Of a stretch of DNA of 64,000 nt, positions 36,151 through 48,772 are shown piece by piece. Each line of letters starts with the position of its first letter. Position 1 is the first letter of the stretch. A program made the position numbers and the translations under genes. Under the pieces are notes generated by a model, which made no database searches, was not told the origin of the DNA, and was given only the letters and a program-made list of their open reading frames with translations. The stretch comes from Lotus japonicus (Eukaryota > Streptophyta > Magnoliopsida > Fabales > Fabaceae), in contig NC_080043.1 of NCBI RefSeq assembly GCF_012489685.1, positions 16,796,223 to 16,860,222 of the forward strand, given 5' to 3'.

Positions 36151-36760
36151 ATTTTGAATAAAGTAATAATTATATATTTATAACATTATAAAATATAGTA
36201 AATTTTATGACATAAATCTTAATAAATTAAATTAAGTGAAATTAAAATTATTAGTTCATATTAATATTTTATTGATCTTATAAGATAAAATATAAAAAAT
36301 AATACAAGTATGTGCGGTGGGTCTGACATTAAAAAATAATAGAAAAAATAAAAAAAAAACTTGACATTGTTTTCAAAAAAAAACTTGACATTAGATATTT
36401 CTCTAAATAAAATAAAATTTATTATATTTAAAAATAAAGTGTATAATATGAAAATATGAAATATGAGATGTTCACACCAGTGAAATATGGTTTTGTCCAA
36501 TTTTCATCGATTCTAACCTAGTTCGATATGTTTTTACTAGTTTTCAACAATTCTGAAATCCTGTCATTTTTCCTCCAACTGTATCAATTGTTTGATTGAT
36601 TTTTTATCGAACCAGTTAAACTAGACCTATTCTGACACAGTTGGTTAAAACTCATATAAGACCCACAAAATTATATTGATTTTCTACTATGACATACATG
36701 AGTTTTAACTAACTAATTAATGTGAGAAAATGTTAAAGAGTGCTAGAAAGAGTGTCATCC
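36151..36760. other. AT-rich intergenic DNA downstream of ZIP gene
   Basis: Long A/T runs, no coding signal. The 79-residue minus-strand ORF at 36261-36500 is low-complexity Phe/Ile-rich and is not credible. Confidence 0.6.
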
Positions 36761-36877
36761 AGGTCCACGTAGAATAACTCAAATGGTAGGAGTTGAGGAC
36801 ATATGAGTTGGGTAGGGGAGGTCCAGTAATCAATTCCTGGCGGGTGCAATTTATCTTTCCGATGTACCAAAAAAGAA
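36761..36877 (+). mobile_element. tRNA-derived SINE with 14-bp TSD
   Basis: A short element with a tRNA-like head: A-box-like 'taactcaaatggtaggag' and B-box-like 'ggtccagtaatcaattcc', ending in an A-rich tail (accaaaaaagaa). The direct repeat 'aaagagtgtcatcc' flanks it at 36747-36760 and 36878-36891. That is a near-textbook SINE insertion about 250 bp past the ZIP stop codon. Confidence 0.88.
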
Positions 36878-37126
36878 AAAGAGTGTCATCCGCACTCCTC
36901 TTAATTTTATTAAAAACGATTTTTGAATATTTAATGGACATATTACGATTCTGTACCCCATCATCAATTATTGTAGATATTTTTTTGGACGACCCCTATT
37001 AGGCGGATATTATGGTCATGTAGCATTAGCATAGTGTTACGAAAAGAATATAAAGACAACGAAATACTGATGGAGAAGAAGAAAATAAAGCAAAAGCTCC
37101 TAAATAGAATCTGAAACTCTAAAACT

Positions 37127-39137
37127 TTAGGCCCATTTGGCCAATACAGACATAGAAGCTGCACCTAGAAGAAGAGAGATATTTGCTCCTACATGAAGCT
37201 TCAAATTGTTCTGCAACTTGGGATTCATAAAATCTGCTGCTAGAAGGTCCACTAATGCCATGTAAATCAAAATTCCAGCTGAAGAAGAGTTGAAAACCCC
37301 TTCAACAATTAAAGCAGTTGGGCTATTCTCTTTGTACACACTTGAAACTCCCATTCCAATTGCTATACCAATTGGTGTTGTTAAGGAGAAAAAAGTTGCC
37401 ATAATTGCAGTAGCCCTTGATTCGAACTTTGCCTGCTCACAATTTAGTAATATGAGCACATAAAGCACATTAACAAAGTTTTAATTTAATCTATTATCCA
37501 ACTTTATAACTCATTTGTGTCATGTAGTGTGCCAAAACTTTAGATCAAAGTGACTGATTGGTCTTTCTCTTCACATGTGCTAAACTTTAGCTCATTTGCA
37601 TTTGCAGTTAATATGAGGATGTTGTCATCATGGCAACATTTTGCAAACAACTAACCTACTTTCCAAACTCCTCAGAATACATCCACACGCAATTCTGTTT
37701 TTTCTTCTACTTGAAACTTTTCCCTTAATAGAAAATGAATTCAACTTCCTATTTTCACCATCAACCTAAAACCATATATGGTTTGATGACATAATAAGAG
37801 GATCACAAATGTTTAGACTTCAAAAAAAGAACACAAGAGGTAGCTCGGTTGACAACACAGAAGACTGAGTGCATGAGAAAAACTCTTGGTTTCCCCCGTA
37901 ATCCCCTTGAGGGAACAAATAAAGAGGCTTAACTATAATTAATTCTCAAATCTGAAATAGTCGACATCTGAAAGGTGACCGGATACCAGATGGTTTACAT
38001 AAGAAAAGACTTGAAAAATCTGAAAAAAAAAAAATTCCTTTTTTCACTATTTTTCTTAAAACCATATATGATTTGATGTCATATTATCGATGAAGACCAC
38101 AAATTGTTTAGATTAAAAGAATCTGAAAATTGAATCTTGCCGAATAAGCATGAGATTTGCAGATTACAATACCTGAGATATGCAGCCTCCAAGTCCCATC
38201 CCCTCAAAAAATTGATGGAAAGACAAGGCCACTAGAAGAGGCTTTATGGTATCAATGCTTTGTGCAGTACCCAAAGATACGCCAATAATCACTGAATGGA
38301 CCACTATTCCTAGCTCAAGCACCTGACACAGACACAAACCCAAACCGAACATTGATAAGGCACACAATTCAAATCTAAACAAACAGCACCAGTGTGTCTA
38401 ATTGATTCTAAACTCAGAATCAATTATGAGAAGTTCATGTGACTAGCTTCTGAGTTTCAGAATTGATTCTCAGAAAATAGAAACCGATACAAACATGTGG
38501 TCATTGATCTTACTCGAGATATGATGCGTTGCCGAATTAATTCAGATGTTACAGCATCCCCAGAAGGGTTAGTGGATCCATGAGCATGACCATGTGTGGC
38601 ATGTGTATGAACATGCATGTGACCAGCATGTTTATCTCCCAATTCTTCATCTGCAGGAACTGGCTTTGAAAGATTAAAATGTTGCCTTTGGTAATACCCA
38701 GTTGCAAAAGAATCCACCATCAAGGTTCCAATAGAGGATAACATGGCAACAAAACCAGCGAAAGGAAACTTCCCCCATGGATTGTCCTTAAGGCATGGTG
38801 ATGTCAAGCTTTCAAATGCATCTGGTAGTATGTGGATGAACCCAGTTGCTAAAATCACCCCTGCTGCAAACGCTTTCACCATGAAAAAGATGTCATTTTT
38901 GGGATTCAGAGGTGGGATTTTGTTTCCCAACAATGGGAGAATCACACCAAGAGCACCAGCAACTAGCACAGAAGCAATTGACCCAATTTTGTAATGGAAA
39001 GCTTCACTGTTATTATTACTCTGTGTGGCTCCTACTGTTTCACATGTAATTTCATCACCTGAGGCCAGAGTTGAGAAGAGTATAGAAAGAAAACAGAACA
39101 GCTTTAAGGTAGTGAAAGAAGAAGCTTGAAAGTTCAT
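37127..39137 (-). CDS. ZIP-family divalent metal transporter (three exons)
   Basis: Exons 39137-38514, 38322-38173 and 37432-37127 with GT...AG introns, all phase 0, give 359 residues, the usual ZIP/IRT size. A signal-like hydrophobic stretch covers about residues 10-27 and eight transmembrane segments follow (about 51-71, 84-108, 124-149, 210-228, 236-256, 269-287, 301-324, 341-359). The variable cytosolic loop between segments III and IV is His-rich (H170-H186, [15 protein letters not shown]). Segments IV and V carry the metal-pathway signatures [10 protein letters not shown] (H217) and [11 protein letters not shown] (H244, E248). ZIP proteins import Zn, Fe or Mn into the cytosol, mostly at the plasma membrane; substrate cannot be read here. 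All key residues are intact, so it is probably functional. Intron 2 holds a SINE-like insertion. Confidence 0.95.
37830..38006 (+). mobile_element. Probable SINE in ZIP intron 2
   Basis: A tRNA-like head ('gaggtagctcggttgacaac' as A box, 'ggtttcccccgtaatcccc' as degraded B box) is followed by 'agtcgacatctgaaaggtgaccggatacc'. An imperfect direct repeat 'agactt(c/g)aaaaa' lies at 37815-37827 and 38007-38017. Orientation is opposite to the ZIP gene. Confidence 0.5.
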
Positions 39138-40089
39138 GATTGTGTTGGAAATTTGAGGTGGCCAATAGAATGATGGAGAGAAAGGATGGTATAAAACTAG
39201 GAACCGTTGGTTGGGGCTGTGAGTATATGAGAAGAGGTTCTAGGATTGTTATTTAAAAGAGGGCAAAGTTCATGCATTGACTATGTTCAAAGACAAAAGC
39301 AGAGAAAATAAAAAGCCACTCTCAGTGGCTCAAAATGTGAGCATCTTTAACAGCTTATTGCACCAAATCGAATGTAGCAAAAGGATACAAACTCCTCTCA
39401 ATTTGGAAAATGCTTGGTAAATATCATTTGGGGATATCAATTAGGAAAAATATCTGTAGAAAGACAAAAAAAAATATAAATGATATAATGTGATAAAAAA
39501 AGATTAATTAAGAAAAATCAGCTCGAGAGAAGTTTCTAATCTAATGATTGCATGTTTAAACTAAAACTAAATTAAATATGAATTTTACACGCAAGGATCT
39601 AACACCATAGTAACATATAGGTTTGTGTTGCTTTTTAGCGCTCACAATCTACATGTGTTTTTAAAAAAACATGAAAAATAATTGTGGCGGTTCTTGTTTG
39701 AAACCTTACATATTAGTTTTTATCGAGCCCACATTATGGGGTCAAACAACCGCTACAAACCCACATGTCCCGATGTCGCTAGAGTGTCAAATCTCACTTA
39801 TGTTATCAATCTGGTGTTTGAATTTTGTTTATAATGATTCATAGATTTTAATATTGAAAAAATTAACTACATATGTAGAATATAAAGTTAATTGAATTAA
39901 ATGGAATAATAAGTTATTCCTTTATATTCTTTTGTCAATTATCCTCTAATTGATAACAAGTTATCGGGTGGTTCAAGTAATTGAAGTGTATGATCTTTAG
40001 GGTCATTGTATTCTCTATTATCTATACTATAAGTAGGAATTTCTTTTTAATTTAAATTATCACAAATTTTATTTAGTTATTATACATAA
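39138..40089. other. ZIP upstream region and AT-rich spacer
   Basis: The first few hundred bases should hold the ZIP promoter; on the minus strand 'CTTTTAAATAAC' near 39250 is the best TATA-like element I see. I find no clear zinc-deficiency palindrome (RTGTCGACAY). At 39680-39780, 'gtggcggttcttgtttgaaac' recalls CACTA subterminal motifs but lacks termini. Confidence 0.4.
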
Positions 40090-40890
40090 GGGGTTTATTT
40101 GGTCCAACAATAGCGGGAACGGGAATGCCATCTTATAAATTGGGACATAGTGATGAAGGATAAAGGGTATGGAAGTTTGGGTGTGAAGAAGATGTGTGAG
40201 TTTAATACTGCGTTAATGGGGAATGCGGTTTGGAATATGTTGCATAACTCTCACAAACTCTGGGACAGGATGTTCGAGCATAAATACCTGCAAGGAGCGT
40301 TAGTGTTGAGTGCCTTGCCTCGACATAATACTTCTCTGGTCTAGCGTGGGATCCTCAAAGCGAGGGATCAACTTCATGATAACTTCAAGTTCAGGTTTAG
40401 GGACACAAGAAATTCAGTGTGGTATTCAGATTGGACCGGGTCAGGCCAGCTAGAGAATCGACTTCCTTTCGTCCACATTTCTTATACTCCTTTAATGTAA
40501 GTTGAATCGACATGGTGTGGCTGGCAGGACGGAGGAGTGGAAGTGGATTTGGAAGCTTCAGGTCCCAGAGAAAATTCGCATGTTTGTGTGGTTGGTGGTG
40601 AATGATTCTCTCCCTGTCAATGCAAAGAGGTTTCGTTGTCAGTTGGCTTCCTCTTCATCGTGAACCAGGTGTTCTCATGGTAGCGAAGAGGACGTCCATT
40701 GGTTGCGAGACTGCCCTCATTCCAGTGAGTCGTGGGGGAGGTTGGGTGCGTGGTCTTAGACCCATTTCAGGAATGGCGATTTAAAGGAGTGGGTGGTGCA
40801 AAAGTCTTGTGGCCAAAATGCATTGAAATTCATACCTGGCCTTTGGGGGTGCTTGGCGGTGGCGCAACAACATGGTTCTTGACGAGCACC
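40090..40890 (+). pseudogene. LINE remnant: RT C-terminus and zf-RVT region
   Basis: The frame KDKGYGSLGVKKMCEFNTALMGN...LWDRMFEHKYL is the C-terminal RT region of plant L1-like LINEs. It is interrupted by TAG at 40342-40344 and others. In the same orientation, around 40530-40720, EEWKWIWKLQVPEKIRMFVW...TRCSHG..EDVHWLRDCPHS is a zinc-binding RVT domain. Stops and shifts make it a dead 3' fragment. The 5' part of the LINE is absent. Confidence 0.8.
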
Positions 40891-41169
40891 CTTGTGAAGG
40901 GTAAAAAGACCATGGTTACACCACAAGGGGGTTGGATTGTGTCCATGTAATTCGATCGTGATTGACTAGATTCAACTGGACTACGCAGGTAGAGAACTTT
41001 GTTTAAGCTCTTAGACTAGATAGAGTTGTGCAGGTAAGTAAATAAAGAGTTAGGCAGCGGACAATGCACACAAGTCTTTTATCCTTGTTCACCCTATATC
41101 AGTAGGCTACATCCAGTCCTTGGCAACTGCCAAGATTTCTACTATTGAGTATAAGGACTTCTCCTTACA

Positions 41170-41311
41170 AGTATTATTGTACGAGCCTCTTTAGGCACAT
41201 GGAGTATTCTTTATCCTATACCTCTCCAGGCATTGTTGAGTATTCTTTGAAACATTATCTCTACAGGCAACAAGTATTCTTTCTCCTACCTCTTCAGTCA
41301 TATGGAGTATT
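41170..41311. repeat. Degenerate ~40-bp tandem repeats, split by solo LTR (resume at 44716-44850)
   Basis: Units resemble 'gagtattctttctcctacctctccaggcat'. At least four copies lie before 41311 and four more after 44716. The solo LTR at 41312-44715 inserted inside a unit. The repeats may be part of an older LTR, but no termini are recognisable. Confidence 0.7.
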
Positions 41312-44300
41312 TGTAAGACCTAGAATTTTAGAATTAAATAAATAATTAATTTCCAACTCACGCATAGGATTTTGTGTCAGCGTGAGAGGAACTTGACTCG
41401 TGTTTAATGTTTGGATTAACGTTATGAAGACGAAAGTTCGCAGTATGTTTAAGGATGACACTTTAGTCATTTTGATTGATAGCACGAGCCATATTCGCAC
41501 CCGACTAAGGTCGAGACTGTCCGAAAAAGGCTATATCCGCTCCTAGAGCATTGTTTAAGAGAATTTTAGAATTAAAGAGAGAATAAGAACCTCTGAGTAT
41601 TTTTCCCATGACTAGCTTTCCGATACGAAACCCTGGACTGTACGCTTGTTAGGTTTCGCTTCCCGGAAGTCCGCCGAAGCCAGACTTTAACGTCTCGGGA
41701 ACTTTAACTAAGACCTTGAATGAAGGGTTGTTCTATTCGGAGCTTCTAACGAAGTTTCCATCCGCGTTGCCTCATTTCTTTCGACGTTTGTGATTTTTTT
41801 CCTGAAGGAAGTTTCCTCATCCGACGTCGACTGCAAAAAGTAGTTTTTCGGCATAAATCGACTCACACCGTCTTTGAGACGTTTTCCTCAATTAAATGAA
41901 CCTTGATTTGAGTTTCAACATTCTGTCGCCGAATACTCAATTTTTATCAGCAGACGAAAGTACCAAAACGACCGGAACCGCAAAATATCGATTTTTCGGA
42001 TTTTCCCCTCTACTATAAAAAGGGAAAAAAATGAGAAAATATCTCATTTTCTCCCAAAGTGGCCGAGAGTTAGAGAGAGAAAGAGAGGGGTGCAGAGCTT
42101 TTTCCGATTCTTGCCCGATCGTCCTGATTTCAGAAGCTACGCGTAGGCACAGAGGTAAGGATGCTTAATCTTACTTCTATTTCTGCTTTCTGTCGGCTTA
42201 TTCTAGCTATTTTTGTGCTCAAAGTTTAGAGCTTTTTGTAAAAATGTCTGATTACCTCGATTTTTCTTTCCAACTATCTTCTACTGCAACCCAACATGCT
42301 ATAATCACTGTTGGATCGTTCGGATTTTCACCGAGTCGCCGTAGATCTGAAAAACTGACTAAAAACCCATTTTATGCTGAGGTTCCTCTTTTTGAGTCAA
42401 AAACTCTCGACTGAGCTTAGCGTCAGTAGGATTAGTCGTCATAATCGTCGTTGGTATCGACCCCATCTAATTTGTTTTTCGAAATTCTGATTTTGAGTTT
42501 CCGAGCTAAAAATATTTACCAAAATACCCCTGCGACAGTTTTCGACCCGATAATTTTTCTGAGAGTTTCCCTGGCCTAGATATCGCCTAAGAATACCTAG
42601 GAATTGATTTAGATCGAAGAAAAAGTTCGGAAACCCTATTTTCTAAAGTGGCCGAAACCTGTTTGTTAGGGTACCGTGTCCAAAAATAATTTTTGGGTCT
42701 CTATGACCTGAGCCATTGCGTATCTCTTTCAATTGTCGAAATTTTGGCGTTGGTTTCGTGTCATTCCGAGTTCTGTAGCTCGAGTTATGCGCATTTTAGC
42801 GAAAATCTGTCTTATTGTCCATTCGTGCCTAAATGTCGAACTCTAGAGCTTCGAAAGCTTCTTTTCGGGTTTTGATAGTGTTATTAGTTGTTTTGTTTCT
42901 TAGCGACTAAGCAATGATACTTTGCTTAAGGTTTGAAACGAGTTGAGCTGAGGAAAGAGATTTTGGAGCAATTGGTGAGGTTTCACAACTGAGGATGACG
43001 TCCGGGGAACTTGCTAAGTTCGGGAGCTTTACTTTGGATTGGACTGGGATGTTGAGCTTGGATGGAGAAATTGGCTAAGGTAAGGGTAACTCAGTTTTAG
43101 CGCGTCTTTGAGTCTTGCATGCTTTTATCGCACTGCATGCGTTTGAGATGAAGCTGTTTAAACTTGATTGACAATTGATTGAAATGTTGGTATGCTTTCA
43201 ATGTTGTATGCTTGCTTATGTTGACTGTTTCTGAGGCTTGTGCTAAATGTTTTATGAAGGCTTTGGCCGAGTGATTTTATTGAGACGTGTGTCTCCGTTT
43301 TCTGAGAGGCTTCGGCCGTTTACTGGTTTCTGTCATTGAACTGATCTGGTATGCATTGAATTGATTTATGTTTGTCGATAAAATGAATAACATGTGATTA
43401 TCTTGATTTGATTATGGAATTTGGGATTGTTGTTTGAGTGACTACTGAGTTGGATGAAATGTTTTGGTTTGCTTGAAGTCGCGATGAGGTGGGTTTGTCC
43501 CACGGGATTGTCCCGTCTTTCGAGGCGTTATAAAGTGACATTTAGGGGAGTCCGTTCTCCGTCTGTCCCGTCTTTCATGGGCGTTATTAAGTGGCAGTGG
43601 AGTGGATATTTTCACATGATTGTCCCGTCTTTCATGGGCGTTATTAAGTGGGCATTCAGGGGAGTTCGTTCTCCGTCTGTCCCGTCTTTCATGGGCGATA
43701 TTTGGTGATAGTTCAGGGGAGTCCGTTCCTCGCTCTATCCCGTCTTGCGAGACATTATTGATCGATCCATTTTGGTTGCAGCATATAGTTGCATTATAGG
43801 GCAATAATATTTGCGTCTGATGTTTTGATTGATATCTGATTTGATGTATATTGTTGAAGTTGTTGATATCTGATTTGATGTATATTTTTAAGGTTGTTGA
43901 TATCTGATTTGAGGTTATTGTCATATGAGTTGATTCTATGTTGTTGAGGTTGTTTATATCTGGTTTAATTCTATGTTGCTGCTTCTATTGATATCTATCT
44001 TTGATTATATTGTTAGCTTATCTGTTTGTGGTATCTATGTTGCTAAGTTGTTGATATCTGAGTTAAATTCATATCGTTGATTTTGCTGTTATATGATTTG
44101 ATTTCATGTTGTTGGATATATGTTGTCATTTATCTTGAAATAAGTTGCTAGTTTATGTGCCATGATATGCACTTAAATTTGAATAACATGCTTTTCTCTT
44201 TTCTACGTGGTAATTGCATGGAGTTAACCCTTTCTGTTGGTTATTTGTTGTTTGGGCGCTTAACGCTATTAGGCGATGGAGAATCTTCGAAGGAGCTTAA

Positions 44301-44715
44301 CCTTTGTGCAAGTAGAGATGAGGACTTGAAGGATAGTGGAGTACTCGACGAGTAGAGTCTGGTTTAAGGCTAGAGCCTTGGGTTAGAGAGATTACCGTTA
44401 TTGGGTTAAGTTTGCATAAAGATTTTAGGAATTTATATTTGAAGTTTCAGGTAGGTTCCGATGCATTGCTTTCCTGCGGTTCCCCGATGTGGAGATCGTA
44501 AGGAGTATGTCGGATTCATGGTGTCATTGCATAATAGTTTTGTTGAGTTGTTTCTATTGGTTAGGCTTTGTAGTTGGGAGTATGCATGACATGTTTTGGA
44601 AATACACTTCGAAAAGAAAAAAAAATAATACTCGTGTTTATACATTCGTTTGGAAAATATTGCATATTTACTTTGATAGGTTACTAAAGTGACACCCGAA
44701 ATTCGGGGCGTTACA
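41312..44715 (+). mobile_element. 3.4-kb gypsy solo LTR
   Basis: Begins TGTAAGACCTAG and ends ...ATTCGGGGCGTTACA, flanked by the 5-bp TSD gtatt (41307-41311 and 44716-44720). The ends resemble those of the Tekay LTRs at 2993 (TGTAAGGCC...GGGGCGTTACA), so it is probably the same lineage but a different family. A TATA box (TATAAAA) is at 42014-42020. No PBS, PPT or coding region is present, so it is the product of LTR-LTR recombination. Confidence 0.93.
43495..43755 (+). repeat. Minisatellite inside the solo LTR
   Basis: 'tgtcccgtctttcatgggcgttattaagtgg' occurs about five times with spacers such as 'ggggagtccgttctccgtc', unit about 55-65 bp, with decay at both ends. The ORFs at 43454-43708 (+) and 43442-43924 (-) are products of this repeat. 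Confidence 0.85.
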
Positions 44716-45026
44716 GTATTCTTTTTCCTACCTCTCCAAGCATGTGGAGTATTCTTTTTCCTGCCTATCTATGCATTGTTGAGTATTCTTTATCAAGTCT
44801 CTTCAGGCTCAACTAGTATTATTGTTCATGCCTCTTCAGGCATATACATAAGAATTGATTACAAAGGGGAGTTTTGTTCATACAAACTTATGAGATGTAT
44901 AAAGATATACAGTAGAATCAATTTATCTCGAGTTGTATAGGATAGAGCGGAGAAACATTTGATTGCTTTCAATCCTTTTCTAGAATCGACTTGATAACTA
45001 TGATGAATCGCGTTGGATGCTCTTGA

Positions 45027-45480
45027 TCAAGGTCGATATTCCATATAACATAGGTTGGGATGTCTTTGTTGAATGAGCTCTGCCTTGCTATCTTCAGTAG
45101 TTGAGGTTGTTGGGTAGATTGGAGTATAGAGCTGGACCATCAATATCAGTGAGTTTCTTCTTACTAACGTTGTTGTAAGTGAACCATTCACAGGCACCAC
45201 CAAAGTTGCTATAGAGATACAACAATGGATACAAGTATCCATGTTAAGCAAAGAGCCCCGATCAACATTATCATAAGCCCTTGCAAAATATAATTTCAAC
45301 AAGAAACCCCCACTCTTCATTCTCGTCATTCAGTCCACCTCCTCATTTACAATAAGAATACAATCTGCACACCTTGAAGTAAAAGCAAACTGATTTTTGA
45401 GTCTTCTGCATCCTTGCCGCCAAATGTTTTGCAATCAATTTATACACACTACCTATCAAACTGATGGACGAAAGTCAGAC
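45027..45480 (-). pseudogene. LINE reverse transcriptase fragment
   Basis: In minus-strand order: SDFRPISLIGSVYKLIAKHL (RT motif 0/1), a frame break, then GGFLLKLYFARAYDNVDRGS (motif A, LKxDFxKAYDxV; the catalytic Asp is changed to Tyr in LKLYF), then VPVNGS (motif B region). Several stops. It is opposite in orientation to the LINE remnant at 40090, so they are probably separate insertions. Confidence 0.75.
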
Positions 45481-46847
45481 ACTTCTGTAACCGTGGCAAG
45501 AACCTGTGTTTAGGCCACACATTGGAAAACTGTGGCCTTTCCCTACTTTAGGCCACGATTTTTATCAAGGGCCCAATGTCCGTGGTTTTTTCACCAAAAA
45601 CACACCAGTTTGGTAAATAAGATTTTTTAACCCTTTTTTGGTAAATAATTTTTTTTTCACATTATTCGTATATTTTTTCAAATTTTAATGCACTTATCTT
45701 AATGTGATGGACGATGAATTTTTTAACCCAAACTTTCTCATATGTCATTTAGACGATCCAACATAAAATATTATAAAGGAAACTTTAGATTTTTGTGGGG
45801 GCATCCCACCACCCCCCACCCCCATTTTGAAATAATAAATTTTCTCAACTAATTTAAATATTGCTCAATTAATTTCCTGTTCACCAAAAATATTGCTCAA
45901 TTAAATATATAAAAGTACCATAATTTTTTTTTGAAAACGGTGATTTTAAATTTGATGTAATTTACTTATATTGTGAATTTCACAGTGTATATATAGCACA
46001 TCAACCAGTTTATGGTCACTCTGAGTATAGTACCACTGCACTTATTAATATTAAATCAATTGAGATTTTTAAATTGATTCACTGTCAATTATCAATAAGA
46101 TATTTTCAAAAAAAAAATATCAATAATATTAGTTTTTAAAAAAGTTAAAAATTAAAATTTTAAAAGTTTATTATTGCCAATTTGTTAAAAAAAGTAAAAA
46201 GTTGAAGTGGAAACTGAGGGATGGATGACATGTGATATGTTGCAATATAATAGGTGGAATGACTCGTAATAGCCCTGCAGTAGTTGTTCGGCTAGATAAG
46301 TGTTGGTGGGGTGAATTGGTTTCAGTAGGAATATAACACTAATTGGTTGGCTTAATAAGGAGTATTTCATTTTATAATAGGTTGAGCCAATCTTGTGCCC
46401 CCTATTATTAATTAATTTGGCTGATAAAAAAAGTTGGGATGGCTTATAGGCCGTTAGGTATTAGGAAACCATGCCCGAACTTTTGATTAACTAATGTTAA
46501 GTCTGTGCAGGGCTGGAAAAAGGGTTTTGTAATATAATTAAATTTAAACCAAACACAAACACAAATCAGATTATGATTTTTTTAAAGAGATTATAACTTT
46601 TTTAAATCTTTAAAAAGTAATCTCATTTTTTTAGATAGTAAAAATTCATCATTTTTTAAATTAAAACCAACTCATTCTTAAATGATAAGATTGCTTCGAT
46701 CCTCATCACCATATATATGCCGCCTTCACACCACTCCCTCCTGCATTCGATCTCTTCTCCAGCAAATAAGATTGCGGTATGAGATTTTGTTATACCGTAA
46801 ATGATAAGATTGCGACATGTAATTTTCCAATCACTCCCCCTTAACTA
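45481..46847. other. AT-rich intergenic DNA
   Basis: No gene seen. At 45495-45585 'gtggcaagaacc', 'ttaggccac' and 'gtggcc' motifs alternate in both orientations, which might be a relic of a DNA-transposon subterminal region, but no termini are visible. A C-rich tract is at 45811-45830. Confidence 0.5.
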
Positions 46848-47580
46848 AGAATTAAGAACTTAGTTCTTAACCGTTGGAGCAGGGGCTGATATGAAGCTCT
46901 TAGTTCTTAAAAATAAGAACTCGTTTTTATATAAGGAGTTTTATTTTTTGAGTTTTTAGCATAAAATTTTTTTTTCTCTCATTCATCAACTATTATTTAA
47001 TTTAAGTATTGAATTAGCATTTAAATTTAAATCAAAATTATACGAAAATAAAAAATATTAATGTAATTTTTTTTGGTAGGCAAAATTAATATATTGAAAG
47101 AAGTACTAGATGTACTTCAAACCAAAATTTACAAAGAAAGAAAAAGAAAAAAAGAAGAGAAAACTACCAGCCAGTAACTTTTAATAGCAAGGGAAAAAAG
47201 AAACTAAAGCTAACACCCAAAGTGAAAAACCAGGAACTTCCAATTACTTCACAGGACCTGTAGGCTCTTGACAAAAGCATTGAAAGCAGGCTGGTTGCTC
47301 ACCTTCAAAGGTAATCACGATCCAACAGTACTACTCACCTTCACATTCTGAAAATGGACACAATTCCTCTCGGTTCTATTCCATAATAGAGTTACTCATT
47401 TTGCATAAGCTGATGAAAGAAAACATCGTCGGAATAAATAGCGGTATTGTGAGACCAAATGAATAGTGCTAAGAACTAAGAACTCATAGTTGGAGCAAAA
47501 TCTGCAAAGAGTTGCTTAAGTACATTTGACAGTACATAAATAATGCTAAGAATTAAGGACCTAGTATTAAAGATGCTCTA
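46848..47580. mobile_element. Probable MITE interrupted by a LINE tail
   Basis: Both ends carry inverted 'agaattaagaacttagttctt ... ttggagca' / 'ttggagcaaaat...gctaagaattaagg' motifs and an 'agagcatctttaat' end (inverse of 47557-47580), typical of small TIR elements. The middle (47063-47460) is unrelated LINE sequence. Exact ends and TSD were not established. Confidence 0.45.
47063..47460 (-). pseudogene. LINE 3' end with poly(A)
   Basis: On the minus strand the sequence ends '...TTCAATATATTAATTTTGCCTACCAAAAAAAA', the usual 3' tail of plant LINEs. Upstream lie degraded coding traces. The poly(A) is at about 47071-47078. Confidence 0.65.
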
Positions 47581-48772
47581 ATATATTCTATTCGTCTACT
47601 GTAAATACGAGTATGCGGAATGAAATTTGTATATTTATGTGCTTTTCGCATTTAGATTGCAGAATGTAAAAAAAAAATAGCTATCCTATTTAGATTATGG
47701 AAGCTAAATAAAATTCGAAGGGTATTTTTGGAGATACGTGATCCGGAGTAGTGTATATGTAGATGTGGGGTGGATATTCAATTTTGCTCTAATTGTTGAG
47801 AAGTTTACATTGACAAGAGATAAAATCAAAATGGTCATTATATTGTGGAAATACAATTTTCATTTCTTGAGCTAGCTTTAAAGTAGAGTTAGATCACCAT
47901 AACTCAAATATGGTATCAGAATCTATTCTAGATCCGTCTAGTGGAAACTGCCTGTATATGGATAACTTGCACATGTTCATTATTGCATATTTCACACTTC
48001 AGATGTTCAGTTTGGGTGTGACAGAGTGGTTAAAAGTCTCATAACCTTTATATATGGAAATGCAATCATCACCTCTTAAACTAATTTTTGAGATAGAGTT
48101 ATAAGGTCTCTCAAATTTTAAAACTAATTAAAAAGAATGTATTCAAAATTGCAAAGTGAATTGAGAATTTATGCATGCATGTGCGTCGTTGTAGGATTTG
48201 GGTTGCAGGAATTTACTTATTTGAATCATTAGCATCGCCCTTGGAAGGCAGGGCAAGAGCATTTTATAGCACCAAAGGGCATTTAAGTCATTTGGGATGA
48301 ATCCAGTGAGATGGTGTCAGAAAAGTAAAGAAAATGTGGTCATGCAAAGGAAGGATGTGCATTCAAAGTGGGAAAAGACGTCGTACCTAAAAAACAAAGA
48401 ACACAAGTTGTGTGGACACTATGTTGTCATGCCAACCCTTAACTAATGCAAATCAACCTAGGATTTGCTCGTACAACAGTCTTCTTTAGGTTAAAATGTC
48501 GATATTATGTCTCTACTCTATCAACATCTCACACTTCATGCCCATTGTATAAAGCGTCTTCCCTTGAATATACTAACCAGTTATCGCAGAAAGTTAAAGC
48601 ACGCTTCTTTTTTGATAGTATTATCATGCAATCTTTTCCAATTGTTTTCAACAAAATATTATGTAATATTACCAATCTACCATCTTTCCTTTGCAACTTC
48701 TTTAGCTGAGTACGTACGATTTCAACAAAAAGAAATCGTCCAAAACTTTCCTTGGCAAATTTCTGACGAAGT
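47581..48772. other. AT-rich intergenic DNA
   Basis: No convincing gene, repeat terminus or RNA. The overlapping ORFs at 48446-48797 have no similarity I recognise and an AT-rich composition like their surroundings. Confidence 0.5.

Noticed and set aside
43495..43755. CRISPR-like regularly spaced repeats
   Set aside because: Repeats are imperfect, spacers are themselves repeated, and the array lies inside a retrotransposon LTR in a plant genome.
45495..45600. Small CACTA or MULE element
   Set aside because: Alternating gtggcc/ggccac motifs are present but no terminal repeats or TSD could be found.
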